A DNA stretch of 64,000 nt from assembly GCA_032191485.1 (NCBI GenBank), contig JAVDOI010000016.1, positions 8,094,270-8,158,269 on the forward strand. Reading direction: 5' to 3'. The notes below the pieces were generated by a model, which was not told the origin of the DNA, did not search any database, and saw only the letters and a list, made by a program, of their open reading frames with translations. A program made the position numbers and the translations under genes. Source of the DNA: Leptoclinus maculatus. Its lineage: Eukaryota > Chordata > Actinopteri > Perciformes > Stichaeidae. This document shows, piece by piece, positions 35,734 to 48,318 of the stretch (its first letter is position 1; every line of letters begins with the position of its first letter).

Positions 35734-38193
35734 AGCCCAAATGGCCGTGGAATAGCTGTAAGCATCTTCCGAGCCCCGGGGTCTCCAACCCTTGTCCATA
35801 GCCAAGCTTTATAAAAGCTTTCAGCCTATCCATTATTAAAAAAAACTGTCACGTGTCTATTTTCTCACTTTCTTCTCAGCTGGCTGCCTGTGATGATGGT
35901 CTGGTCACAAAAAAAGACCATATATAACTAATATACAGATCAATATTATCAATATTATATCGATATTCAGCTGAACAATTCAGAATAACTTCTGGGAGTT
36001 TTTCACAACTTAAACTGTTTGAAGACAAGAATCAGAACACACAACCACACATGGGGGAACTCTAACTTGTGCTTTGAACTATATTTTTAAACTATTTACA
36101 AGTGGTAGAAACTGCTTGCCTTTGCCCTCCTCTGTACAAAATGTCCATCTTTTTATCTGCAAAAGATTCCGCCACTAGCTCAGGCGCATGTCTTCTCTTA
36201 TTTCCACTCCAACAATTCAATGTCTGACCAAACTGTCGGATTTATATATGACTGATCTCTAGTAACAGAAGACTGCTTTAAATCAGTCAGCTAATTTGTC
36301 CCTAGATTGCTCCATGTGCCCAAAGGGTTTATCAATTTCACCAAACATCACATTACTCACTTAAGATGAGTGCATATTAAAAATGGCTATTAAGTAAATA
36401 TTGAATCATTAAAGACCATAAAGCAACACAGGTTTTTGTTTATGCGTTGCACTGTGTTTTATTAGGTGGTCCTAATATAACTTCAGCATCAGAACACAGG
36501 GGGCATTAAATGAAAGAGTTCTACCCAAGAAATCAATTATCCAAGTACTAGGGCTAGAGAAATCTGGTTCAGATGTACAAAGGCATGAAGTCATCACGGA
36601 TAAAGACGTCTTATTCTTTCAGTCTGCTGGGTAAAAAACAGGGGAAATGGAGAGAGGAAATCCAACAATCCCTGGCTGACAAAGCCCAATGCACTCCTTT
36701 AGTAAACTCACTTTGTTCAGACAAAGTCAGAGTTAAAAAGGGAAAGAAATCTAAGACAGGGGAGGCTTTCCTGAAATCCTACAGGGGGTTGAGGGAGAAG
36801 TGAGATCAGTAACCATGTAATGGCCAGTAATTGGTACCGAGGGATATCAGCGCAGGCCGAACTACAAGAGGCCAAGCCAAACTCATCATGGTATGTTTGA
36901 CACTAATCTAGGCTGAGTCGGCAGACGGTGGGAGAATGTTGAGAAGGAAATCGGATCTGTATGTCTGAACCCAACGCTTTGATACCTAGGTCTACTGATG
37001 CCGTGTGTAATTGACAGACAATTTAGCATTTCCCATCCACTCAAAAGCAAAATCGAAAGGACGGTGATCTGCTAAGAGCTTTTGTCCTCCGGCCTTTTCT
37101 TTATCAAGCGAACTATCACTATTTTGTAGTTCTCATTTTGTGTTTTTGTCTCCTCTATTCTTCTCTCCTTTCGCCTCGTCTATTTCTTGTTCTTTCCTGC
37201 GATACAAAGCCTCTCTCTTTACCATTTAATTTTATTCACCCTCCCCCTAATTCTCATCCCTTCTCTCATGCAGTGTATGCGACGTAGACTGTTAAAGAGT
37301 GCAGGAGATCGGTACACTACCGAAGACAATTTCAAACAATTGTGATCAGAGGCTGAGCAGGCCATTTTATACAATAAAATGTACAAATTGACACTTTCTG
37401 TCCAAAAAAACAGAGTTAATTGTGGGAAGAATTGGATGTGTTCTTCTTGCTATTGTTCTTTTCTAAAAGCTTAAAAGAGTAAAAGGGCACATTAGGTGCT
37501 TGAGATATTATTAGTTACATTCCTGAACCAGTGTCACCAATAAAAAATGTGTTTAATATCAGTGCGCTGCACCTCATTTATAAGGCTCGACAAGACTGTT
37601 AGAAATCTTCAAAACACCGTTTCAGATGTGATTTTCTCTTATCTTCTGCATTAAAGTGAGACTAAAGACTCTGAACAGTTGATCGGTAAGGTTAAGTCAA
37701 AGGTAAAAGAAAAAAAAGTAACAGAAGCAAAGCTGCTTTAACTGAAGAATGTGCAAACTGAAAACAGTGTTAACTCAGAGGTTTGTAAGGACCTTCAAAT
37801 GAAATATATAAGACAATAATTCAACAAACACTATCAGTATATTACAGGATTAAACCGGGAGAATGAAATAATACGTTCCATTTTGTTATATACAGATATC
37901 TTACCTTTACAGTTCGAAATACATCAAATCCAATAGTGATATTATCACACAACTGCATGACTGATGCAGCATGCGGTAGCCACATGTCTAACACCTACAG
38001 TACTGCACAGTACAGCAGCACCACAGAGCCACACCATCACTAACCCACCACACATATTACAGTCATGAAATCAAACTCATGTTTTCAAATGAAATAACAA
38101 ATGATGAATAACTGAAAAATACTGATAAAAGGTAACTACAAATAACACAAAATGAAAAGATTAAGAGTTCAAATAAAATCAATAGAAAAAAAA

Positions 38194-38376
38194 CATAGAT
38201 AGACAGACAGACAGATAGATAGATAGACAGACAGACAGAGACAGATAGACAGATAGATAGAGACAGATAGATATATAGACAGACAGATAGATATATAGAT
38301 AGATAGACAGATAGACAGATAGATATATAGATATATAGACAGACAGACGGATAGACAGATAGACAGATAGATAGAC

Positions 38377-38407
<31 letters not shown>

Positions 38408-38690
38408 CAGATAGACAGATAGATAGATAGACAGATAGACAGACAGACAGATAGACAGATATATAGACAGATATATAGACAGATAGACAGATATATAGAC
38501 AGATAGACAGATATAGACAGATAGACAGATAGATAGATAGACAGATAGATAGACAGATAGATAGACAGACAGACAGATATATAGACAGACAGACAGACAT
38601 ATAGACAGACAGACAGACAGACAGATATACAGACAGACAGACAGATAGACAGAGAGAGATATAGACAGACAGACAGACAGACAGATAGAA
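38194..38690. repeat. GATA/GACA tetranucleotide repeat, about 500 bp
   Basis: Mixed GATA and GACA units (plus-strand reading), with some GATATA variants and a short GAGAGA interruption near 38651. The kcnma1 RNA would carry (CUAU/CUGU)n. The block begins 188 bp downstream of the STREX donor. It creates a long but meaningless ORF at 38169-38600. Confidence 0.95.
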
Positions 38691-38877
38691 TTTATAAATA
38701 AAAAAATGTATTCACGACGCCACAGCTACACAAACTATGGAGTCACAGTTAACGGATCACACCACATAGACGACATCACAGACACACACGTACACGTACA
38801 GTACCTCTGTATGGTACAATATACACGGAGCACACACCACAGACATCTAACAGCATGTGTTGGGCGGTGTAACTTAC

Positions 38878-39051
38878 AGGCACGTAAAGTGGTTGCGCAA
38901 TCATGAACAGAGACAGAGGAAAGTGGGTAGGCCCTCTGAAGGGTGTCCATGTTATTATGTACACTGCCTGACATGCAAGAGCAGTCTTGCTCTGAACAGC
39001 CGCAATCAAAACAACATGCCAGTTTCATTCGTTTGTAGACGGACATCTTGG
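38878..39051 (-). CDS. kcnma1: STREX optional exon (58-residue insert in the RCK1-RCK2 linker)
   Basis: The 174-bp exon (58 codons, phase 1 to phase 1) encodes P-KMSVYKRMKLACCFDCGC, SEQDCSCMSGSVHNNMDTLQ and RAYPLSSVSVHDCATTLRA. It is the stress-axis regulated exon: it keeps the KMS serine (the PKA site in mammals), the ACCFDC cysteine pair that is palmitoylated, and the CSCMSG cysteine motif linked to hypoxia sensing. The basic stretch is KRMKL rather than the mammalian KRMRR. The acceptor catgactgtag has a poor pyrimidine tract and the donor is gtaagt, as expected for a regulated exon. Confidence 0.95.
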
Positions 39052-41428
39052 CTACAGTCATGTTTTGGGATGAGAGGAAAGGAAAAGCAGCAGGTTAATG
39101 GCAAAAGGAGAAATATTTATCAAGGGGAAGTCGGAAGTTAACTTCATCAGAAAGTACAAGCCTTAGCCACCTGCTCCCACAGACTTAAGCCCCAAATTAA
39201 ATTAACATGTTCCAAGCGCCAAGATTTATTTCAAATTCGAATTACTTTACCTGAAAAAAGTCGTCCAATTTTATTTCTTTTTTTCTTGTCGGAAGAGTCA
39301 AATTAGGACACAATACAATTCAACCATATTATTAAGAGAATAATCATATTCCAGCGCATTATTTCTCATTTGTATTGACTGAGTCTGGAGAGGTCAAGCT
39401 GTGAGCTAAGGCTGTAACAGGTCAAAACTATAACAGTGGGAAAGAGGGTTGAGGACAAAGGAAAGAGGGAGGGAGGCATTCAGGGAAGAGAGGCATGAGC
39501 AATGTCTTCAGCAGCAACCTCATACAATGTTTCATACATTTGTACATCCTCTATCCATTTGGCTTAAAGGAGTGGATCACGTACCTGTATCCCATCATGC
39601 AGCTGTAGCGGCTCTGTCCAAGGCATCACACTATTCTACTGGCGAGACGGGCCACTACATGCTACTGTATACGTTTCACTGCTCCACTGCCCAAGGGAAG
39701 CTTCACTCTAATGTGCATGCAAGTCTAGATAAAGGATGTATATGTTAGTAATTATTCTGTGATTCTTTGTCAATTTAAAGTGAGCATGTGTAACTTTTGA
39801 AAGAGGAAATACCATTTTTTGTCTTACAGATTTATAAGTAATAAAATGCACAATTGCTTGTTATCCACGTGTGAAAATCAGGTCACAATGGCATTTGTTA
39901 CTAACTAAACATATGTGTGCCTGCATCATCACTGTTACTGTATATTTATAAGGATCAACCCCAATGCCATAATGATTGTATCAAAGAGTTTTATTGATGT
40001 TTCTATTTAATTATCCTCCCAAAGAAAATGCAATTTGGAAAATAGGTGCTCTCGTTTAGGTAATATTGGATGTGAAAGTAGTATTACACAACTAAAAACT
40101 CCTTAACTAGTAGTCAGCCTGCAGCCCAAAAACTGTAAGCAGACACATATCTTTGTGGTATGTATGTGTGTGTGTGTATGTGTGTGTGTGTGTGTGTCTG
40201 TTGCTGTGTGTGTGAAGATCTAAACCCAGAGGGAAGCAGGAGTGAAAGTCCCCCAGAGTAGCACATCTAGATTGCTGTGACTCTGGGCAGAAACAGTCCC
40301 TGGTCCCCATTCTCTCATTGCCAAGGTGCAAACAGACAGCAGACTAATACTGTCTGGCACCTTTACAGAGACACTTTCAGCATCTTTGACTCTGAGTCAC
40401 ATCGGAAAAATAAGATCCTGAATGAAGTAATGTGTTTCAGCTTCTGACCAGGGAAAGAATGGGAAACGCAGATCATAACCCATGGGATGAAGGCATCAGG
40501 GACTGTTGTATCCTGTGGCATGCACATGTGCCTTATGAGCATGTAAACAAGCATGCAGAAAACGTAGCTTTGGTCTTAGCAACAAGAGAAGCTACAGAGA
40601 TAACTGTTCACAGTGTTGAAACAGTTTGGGGGTATGGTAGACAAGGTGCAGCGATGCGATCGCTTCATGCTGGAATTTCTTAACTTCAGAGTTTCTGCTT
40701 AGGCATTCAGAACACGGAGTACATGTTGTTGTTTTTTTACAATGTAGATTATTGACACATGGAAAGGGAGTGATGGATAACACAAGACACACATACACAC
40801 ACACAGACGGACGCACACACCGACAATGTCTTTGACTTCTGACTTCACAAATACCCAGATTCTGGCCTTGAATGATAAGGTGTCCATTTCAGGGCATTCC
40901 TAATTGAAGATTCAACATGACGGCTGCCCTGATAAACTGTCTGCATGGGTTCAATCAGTCACCATCTCCCATAATCCACCAAGTCACAACATACTCAAAC
41001 AGAAGCTATCAGGGCACTATGTTGAATACGAAGGATGTCCCAAAGAAAGCACCATTCTGATATACCCCCCCTAAGACTTCCTTATTCAGCAAAGAGTGCA
41101 AGGAACACGATACTGTTACAGAAGCTCAAGAGTTGCTTTTGTCCTTGGAAAGGCAGCCATTCTGCACAAACACACAGCCTTCACCAAACGCCAACTACAC
41201 CATATCATATAAACAAAACATTAAGGACCACAAAGTGATGAAACAAACTCAGGCTGAGGAATTTAACAAACTGTAGATCCGGTTTTTGATTCAATTTATT
41301 ACCCCAATGCACACAAACACACCAATTTCATCCTTGCGTTTTTGCTGAACAGGTTTCAGGGGATTTAAGTTTCCTCTACAGACATCACCATTTGAGTATT
41401 GTATTATTAGACATGACTCTGGCATTGC

Positions 41429-41443
41429 ATCGCCATCTAGTGG
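41429..41443 (-). promoter_or_regulatory. CTCF-like motif
   Basis: The minus strand reads CCACTAGATGGCGAT, a near-complete match to the CTCF core. Confidence 0.5.
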
Positions 41444-41495
41444 CACTCTAACGCTCTGGCAACACTGTACTGCTAGTGAACCAGCGCAGAGAGTC

Positions 41496-41518
41496 AAAAA
41501 AAAAAAAAAAAAAAAAAA
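41496..41518. repeat. A23 homopolymer
   Basis: Twenty-three A on the plus strand; the preceding sequence gave no clear SINE or LINE body. Confidence 0.85.
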
Positions 41519-43481
41519 GGGGGCCTAACATCTGCCTAGATTTGAAATGCACAAGACGTGTGTGGTGACATTTCAACTCTGAGAGGAACTGATGATCTCT
41601 GAAAACCTCGGCCAGAGCAGGACGAGGACCCAAAGTTTAGACAAGGGCTGAGATCACAGAGAAGTGGGGCAAGGGGGATACCAGATTGTTTTGATTGTGT
41701 TTTGGCAACCTAGCTCGTTTAGGATTTGCAGAACTTCCCACAAGGACATTTTCTGCTCTCTGAAAGTACAGCCACACACAAAACCTCCTTTGACAGAAAG
41801 CAGATCAATTTAAACCTCAGTGGTTCTTGTTAATTTCCTTCCCCTCATGTTAGCTCTTCTAAATCTATGATTACTGTATGGCATCCGTGATTTTTTAGTA
41901 CGTTCCTTCTGTACTTTCTTGGAGCATGACACTATAGGGAGGTTAATCATCGATAATGGCATAAGACTTGCCGCAGATTGCCTTCCAAATGCCATATATA
42001 CGAGTTTGGCTTGATGATCAAATAGTGAGGGAAAACTGCAGATCTCACCAGCCACATCCGATTAAGTCACACTTAATTGTCATTTTCAGTAAGAGCATCA
42101 GCTGACTGGGTCTGTCAGGAGGAGGCCTGATGCTGGTGTGAGTTTTATTTCAGCTGTTTTGGTTTTGGTCTAAACACAGTACAGTAGAAATGAGAGGCGA
42201 GGAGAAGGATGCAGAAGCTACACTGGTGCATGCAACATAGATACAGTATACTATTAGCTGAAGAGGAAAAAACAATTGCACTGCACTCTGGGCAATAGTA
42301 CAGTCATTTTCTTTTTACTCACAATAAATCACTACCAGTGAGGAGTTAAAATAAAGTGGTGTTTTCCAATGGCAGCAGGGAAGGAAATACATCAAAAGTG
42401 TGTCACTGGTCATGAAGAAACATTGGAAAAACAACAGAAGAGAACAAAACATGATAGAACAGAACATATTGTCAGACAGACATCCCTTGCAGTAATGGAA
42501 CTGTCATCTTTCTAAATGAAACTCTCTTGTTGGGAACTAATAACTTGAAACATAACGCCGTGTCGATCACTTCTAGGACGTGACAATATTAAGAAAGCAA
42601 ACCGAAGTAAACAGTTTGTCTCAATAAAACCAGAGCGTGAAAAGCCTGATGATTCTATTGAGCTGGGAGAGTAAGAGATTGTCTAAATAATTGAAATGAC
42701 ACAGACAAAAGGAGGAAATGGTGGGGATCTTTTTTGAAAACCAGGCTTTGTCTCTAACAGGCTGCTTACTGTAATTGTCTGTGACCTTTTGTAGAAATAT
42801 GGGATATTCACCTGAATTATTTATCCAGTGGCTAACATGAAGTGACTACCGTGCATAGGTCAGGTTATATTCATGTGCTGTTCCTGCCTTAATGGTAATG
42901 TTATGTCTGCAGAAATAAAGAGGGAAACTATCCATTTGACAGGGGCGCATGGGTGTATTGTCTGAAATGTAACAATTAAGATCACGGTGGCTGAGTGCAT
43001 TACTCTCAAATACTCTCATAGCATTTACATGTAAAATGAATATAATAACAGTGGGTCGTATCCAATAAGACTTGAAATGTTACAGTAAAAAAATCTCATC
43101 GTCTTATGTATTATCTCTCTTATTGTGGATGTTTTCCTTTTTTTGGTCTGTACAGCTGTCAACTAACACAATTTCAATTATATCTACTAAATGCCTCATG
43201 TCTAATACTGTATCACTACATTGTCTGTTTGTGTAGATAAAGAAGAAAACACACACTCAAACATAACACCTACATTTCTTCTAGGAAAAAAAACTAATCA
43301 GATCAACATACAGTTTTACCTTTAAAATCACAGTGCCGTGGTACAGAGGAACAATGACACAATGAGAGGTACAGTTCAATATAAACCGTAAGTATAACGA
43401 GACACACAGACCCACAGGTAGGTTTTGGAGTGAGAGGAAGGAGGGGTGTCGATGGGGCAAAATAAAGGCGCAGCTACTCAC

Positions 43482-43558
43482 GTCGTTTGCAGCCACACTT
43501 CTTGATCCGCTTAGCGTCTGTGATGTCGTCATGACAAGCTTTGCAGTAGAAAAATGCT
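43482..43558 (-). CDS. kcnma1: BK channel exon: CKACH heme-type motif, end of RCK1
   Basis: The 77-bp exon encodes R-AFFYCKACHDDITDAKRIKK then CGCKR, and ends with a single C (phase 1) at donor gtgagt. CKACH is the CXXCH motif reported to bind heme and act as a redox switch in mammalian BK. The phase-1 end sets the rule for every cassette inserted at the STREX site: each must start with two bases and end with one. Confidence 0.97.
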
Positions 43559-43647
43559 CTAAAATGGACACAGTAAAAATGTCAAATAATCAAACTGCCC
43601 ATTCGACATAATTAGTGATCAGCTGATCATCAGGATTGCCGTATTAC

Positions 43648-43734
43648 CTCTTAACTTCCTTCGCATCGCTGGCGATAAAAAATCCCAGTGTTCCTTCCTG
43701 CAACTTGACGTGGTTGCCCGGGTTGATGAGGATG
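43648..43734 (-). CDS. kcnma1: BK channel exon: downstream of splice site 1
   Basis: The 87-bp exon starts with C, completing CG|C (Arg) after the microexon or AG|C (Ser) without it. It encodes ILINPGNHVKLQEGTLGFFI then ASDAKEVK plus two bases of an arginine codon. The acceptor is acccag and the donor gtaata. Confidence 0.96.
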
Positions 43735-44571
43735 CTGGGTTATCAGAGAAATAGACACATCGTGCTCATTAACTTCTGGACAACACTCGTGTTCATGAAC
43801 ATAACATGCTAATCAAGAGGAATGGTACACAGACTTGTTGATGCCCGTTAATCGGATGTGCACTGTGCTTATCTGGACTTTTTTGATTTTGGGGCAATTT
43901 GCTGATGTGATACTCTCATGGATGGACAGAATGTAGAACAGTATGACCGCACATTCAATTTTAATTCTTTTCTTTATAGCATGGTATTGGTTTGCCACAG
44001 GGTGAGAAGGGGGACAGAGAGGTACAATTAAAGGGACACGGGCAGAAAGAATTAAAATTATGGCTATGGAGTGGTTTTAGTGTCAGTTATGATGGCCACT
44101 GAGACATGGCTGTAGTACAGAGAATGTACAGTAAGAGTTGTTATCTCGGTTAGTAATTGACAGTGGGATGCAAGGGAATGAACAGCTCGTTTTCCTGCCA
44201 ATACAAAGCTGATTGTACTCTGGTGACTCTGCTATAGTATATAGGATTGCTCTAGGAAAAAGTTACGCCCAAAGGTGGATAAACCCATATCAAAATATGT
44301 AGTGACTCTGAATTATAGGGTGAAAATAATTACAATGCATGTCCAGCAAGATCAATAATGACTTAAAATGATATATTACATTCATTATATGAATATCTAA
44401 AGACACAAATATGCTGGCATGCTGAAAAACAGCTGCACTAAAAAAGAAATATCAAGGGATAGATTAGCAAACCATTTTGATTTTGAGCACTTAAAGTGAC
44501 TGGCTGTATCATTCCCCATTAATTAGACTGAGACAACGGGTAGACACAGCACACACATACTGTACGCTCAT

Positions 44572-44574
<3 letters not shown>

Positions 44575-44617
<43 letters not shown>
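44575..44617. repeat. (CA)n microsatellite
   Basis: About 21 CA units; (TG)n in the kcnma1 RNA. Confidence 0.95.
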
Positions 44618-44618
<1 letters not shown>

Positions 44619-46585
44619 GGTCATTAATGGTTACCTGTGGGCAACAATCATCAATGATGTGAGTGTGAACTAAGAAATCAAAACACTGAACCCACAAACC
44701 TTTAAGGGTCACACTCCTTCAAAATACAACGAGCCCAGATGAAAGATGATGAACTATTGATCTTTTTATTTCATTTACTCAATTATAAACTAAAACCTTT
44801 GGCAATTTGTGACAATAATACGTTCATATGGCTCACAAAACTACTGTCAGTGCTCTGGGTAACGTGTCTCTTACTATCTTGATTCAAATCTTTGTATTCT
44901 AAATAACTCTTTTGTGACATTTTAGGAACTCATTTTGAAAAAGTATGTTATCTGTGCCGACTCAGAGCAGAAGTGAAGTATTACATTTAAGAAAACATCT
45001 TTCTTACTACATCTTTCCTCTGGGCTCTGGAAAAAGGCTACATCGGAGAAAATAAACAAAAATATTAAGGGAGCAATTGAATCCATACACATGTCGGGCT
45101 GTGATCAAATTGCACCAGTCATGCAGATTAGATTTTTCCCACCGCATTTTTTCTTTTCAACAAGTATAATAGAATCTAACATTCTCTCAGATTGAATGGC
45201 CCCCAGAGAAGTAAACAGGCGTTACACCTGGCATGCTCTTTAGTGAAAATAAATGAAAGAAATAGATCAAAGATCACAGTTCCACAAACATTGCTGCCCA
45301 AATCTGAGATTTTACAGGAGTATCTATCCAAGACATTTGACTTCGCCCCGGTGCAAACTGGTGAATGGAAGCTTAAAAAGCATCAAAACCTCATATTGTG
45401 AGCAACAAAAGCAAGCATCAAACACCTTATGTGATAGTGTCATAGCATGCAGTTACAGTACCAAACGGCATGAGGAGGACAATCATCAAACAGAAAGGCA
45501 TAGCCACTGCGGTACAGGTATAAAGACAGGTACGTAGATGCAGACGGTTGCAGTAACTTCTGTGCAGTTGGATTGTTTCTCAAACACCAAACTGACAGGA
45601 AGTGACCTCACTTAAAAACATCTACTCGAGAGACGCACGAGCATGACTGAACATAGTGGCTGAGACGCACAACAATGCACACGCTCATTCACACTCAAAC
45701 TCTCCCTCTCGAAGGTAATCACACATAAACCAGACACACAGACGTGCACAGATGGATACACATTTAGCACTGACAACATGACAGGGTGATGGAATGCAAA
45801 AGTGAAATGTGGGACACTTGTGAATATTTTAGCCTGTGGTTATTTTATTTCAGTTTGGATCAACTTAATGCGATCCAAAAATTCAACACTTCCATGCCTT
45901 TCCTAGTGTGTGAATCGATGAAAAGAAAAAAGATTGGTGAGGTGCTGCTGGTGTAATGAAACCATGAAGAAAAAGATATCATATGATATTATATCAGCCA
46001 CTGCCAACAGCAATGGTGGGGATAATGTATTTCCAGATTAAATCCATAGTATAGAACAGCAGATTATCAGTGGTTATCGACACATCTGAGGTCTAAGTTG
46101 TGTGTATGCAAACTCCTCAATGATTCTGAGTCAAAGAACCATTAAGTACTGATTTAAAAACACCATGAGTGGAATAACTAGCTTGGCAAAGCAAACATAC
46201 AGTAGGGTAACGACTGGGCGACACTGAAAAAGAACTGAAAGTGAGAGAAACAAACTAAGCAAAGGACTGGTAGAGGACAAAACTCAAAAGATCAAATAGG
46301 AGGTAGATATGGAGAGAGGGTGAGCGTTTGGCCTTGGTACACCGACAACAGCAAAGACAAAGAAACAGCACTTCTACAAACATGTCCAATTTATCTACCC
46401 TCTCTCTGCCTGCAAAGAAGTTAGTGCGTTAAGCACAAGGGACACCATAAAAAAAGAGTTAGAAAAAGAGGCCTGTGAGATAGTGTTTGGAAAAATATCC
46501 TTGGGGAAACACTCCCAAAGTCAGAAGCTTTAAAGTGGTGGAGATTGGGTTGAACTTTGGAAGTAAGATAAGGTAGAGGGCATAC

Positions 46586-46597
46586 CGCTTTCGGCTT
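46586..46597 (-). CDS. kcnma1: 12-bp optional microexon encoding the SRKR insert (splice site 1)
   Basis: The minus strand reads ttgttgtttgcag, then the 12 bases aagccgaaagcg, then gtatgc. In frame with the flanking exons it gives RES-R-S-R-K-R-ILIN, the four-residue SRKR insertion described at splice site 1 of vertebrate Slo1. It is far too short for ORF-based gene finders. The phase and residues match exactly, so a chance match is unlikely. Confidence 0.93.
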
Positions 46598-47972
46598 CTG
46601 CAAACAACAAGAACAAATCTCAAATCAAACAGTTGTCATGAACATAAAAGAAGAGGAGAATATGCTTCTAATGTTTCTCTTGTTATTTCGTAGGGTACAC
46701 CTTGTACGGCAGCACGAGAAGCAACTCTGTACAGACACACAGTTAAGTTATTTCATGCTTGTCCAAAGGTGAGGTCCTTGCACCTAAAAAAAATGAATGT
46801 TTACTAAAAACAAATTCAGTTTGATTTAAAAGGTGGTTATCTTTTGACAAAGGCGTGATTAAACCACAAGGCAATGGAAATTGTGGCAGTACATCTTCTA
46901 GAAAAGGGCTGTAGGTATACGGAAAAAACGATTTTCAATAACTTAACTAGCTCAAAAGAATTAAGACCATAGACAAATATGTACACAACTACAACATTTA
47001 GAAATTTGTTTTTAACTTGCAATATCCAAATTACCATAATTTAACATGCAACTCTTCCAGTACACAAAAAAACATTTGACACAGGGGAATGGGGAAGAGT
47101 GAGTGAGATTTGGCAATTGAAATTACTGAAAAATAGTACTTCATGTATCATGTTGTTATTGGTGATAAGATGGACACTTGGTGTAGAGTTACTTGTTATC
47201 ATACAGACTGAACGGGGACACAAAAGAATCAATTTAAGGAAAAACATGACGTGAAATTTGAATGTGCAGCAAATTGGTTAATCAGGTGTGAATGTGTCTT
47301 TTAATTGACGGCACAATATAATCAACATAGGACAAAACAATGTTGCAGTGCCGTTACCTACAGTAATAAACCAAGTTGAAATCCTTTTATCCTGCATACC
47401 TGCAAAGTTTGGTAAAAGTATCAGACTTGTTGTTATGTAGTTACCACCTCCGACAACATGCAGTCAGTATCACCGGTCCCATTTATTTCTTTGCCAAATA
47501 GCATGAAATTCCAAAAAGTTGTCATCAGAATTCACTTAAATTTTGAGGAACGTGAGGCCATGAGGGCAAGGAATAAGTGAGTTGTTGGTGCAGATCCATG
47601 TTTTTTTGGAACATTTCTGCTAATTTCTCAGGATTTCACTTCATGAAAAGTTTTGGCACACTAAAATGAAAAAACAGAAATTCAAGATGACTGCGCAGCC
47701 TTGGCAGAGGTGTGCGCTCTCTGAGTGCTTTCTAGTTGTGTTGTGTGTAATGATGCTCATATTGGCGCGCTATCATTCAAATGTCATTCACCAACTTATT
47801 GTCGATCAAATGTGATATGATCATCAACTGTTATTAAAGCTACAAAGTGGATTTAGCGGGGGAAAAAAATAAGATATTTTATTAAAAGATCCGCTTGAAG
47901 CGAGTCACACAGTAGTTCACTTTTAACACAGCTGTACCTGACGTTAGTGGAAGAAAGATGCAATAAACAAAC

Positions 47973-48041
47973 CTGCTCTCTCTCGTCTCCGACTTGTATT
48001 CGATGGCAATAAGCAGCAGCTTCAGCTTCACGTAGCACAGC
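47973..48041 (-). CDS. kcnma1: BK channel exon: RCK1 end, upstream of splice site 1
   Basis: The 69-bp exon completes GA|G and encodes LCYVKLKLLLIAIEYKSETR then ES, ending in AG, the first two bases of a codon. The donor is gtttgt, weaker than the gtaagt used elsewhere, which fits a regulated site. The next codon base comes from the 12-bp microexon (AG|A, Arg) or directly from the exon at 43734 (AG|C, Ser). Confidence 0.96.
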
Positions 48042-48208
48042 CTGTAAAACATGTGCACTTATTAGAGGACAGCAGTGTCTGAGCAAATGACTGATGTGTT
48101 CAAACGCCTTTGAAATTCACATCTTGTGTTTCCTTCTTCACTTCAGAATTGTTAGCTATACCTACCACTGACAGTGGGCTTTCTGAGCGAGGAAAGAGCG
48201 ATACTTAC

Positions 48209-48318
48209 TCACAGACAGTGGGGAAGGTGAGGCCGACAAAGGCACTGGACAAATACTCTGTGTACATCTCATTAGCCACCCCTTCTAGGTAATACTTCTG
48301 CCATGTATCCTCCTCAAT
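48209..48318 (-). CDS. kcnma1: BK channel exon: RCK1 C-terminal lobe
   Basis: The 110-bp exon encodes IEEDTWQKYYLEGVANEMYT then EYLSSAFVGLTFPTVC and two bases of a glutamate codon. It matches the Slo1 segment TWQKYYLEG to FPTVCE. The acceptor is ttgtcag and the donor gtaagt. Confidence 0.97.

Larger units (their letters stand above)
34398..38877 (-). other. kcnma1 intron downstream of STREX
   Basis: 4.5-kb intron. It holds the GATA/GACA repeat (38194-38690), a (CA)n run (35709-35733) and a G-rich homopolymer block (35479-35534). No further phase-compatible exon recognised. Confidence 0.75.
39052..43481 (-). other. kcnma1 intron upstream of STREX
   Basis: 4.4-kb intron with a (GT)n run (about 40160-40215), an A23 tract (41496-41518) and a CTCF-like motif (41429-41443). 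No exon recognised. Confidence 0.8.
43735..47972 (-). other. kcnma1 intron pair around the SRKR microexon
   Basis: Apart from the 12-bp exon at 46586-46597, this 4.2-kb stretch holds a (CA)n run at 44575-44617 and no other recognisable element. Confidence 0.8.

Noticed and set aside
36573..36803. 76-residue plus-strand ORF rich in Lys
   Set aside because: Antisense to the gene, no family match, length within chance expectation.
38169..38600. 143-residue minus-strand ORF of Ser/Leu/Ile/Cys/Tyr repeats
   Set aside because: It is a translation of the GATA/GACA tetranucleotide array, which is stop-free in some frames.
38194..38690. Possible CRISPR-like regular array
   Set aside because: It is a simple tetranucleotide repeat without unique spacers, in a vertebrate nuclear genome.
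41291..41497. Minus-strand ORF overlapping the A23 tract and CTCF-like motif
   Set aside because: No splice sites in phase and no recognisable residues.
30057..43481. Nine-base IYF microexon known at the mammalian linker site
   Set aside because: I looked for a 9-bp exon that would add I-Y-F in phase but could not identify one by eye; absence is not shown.
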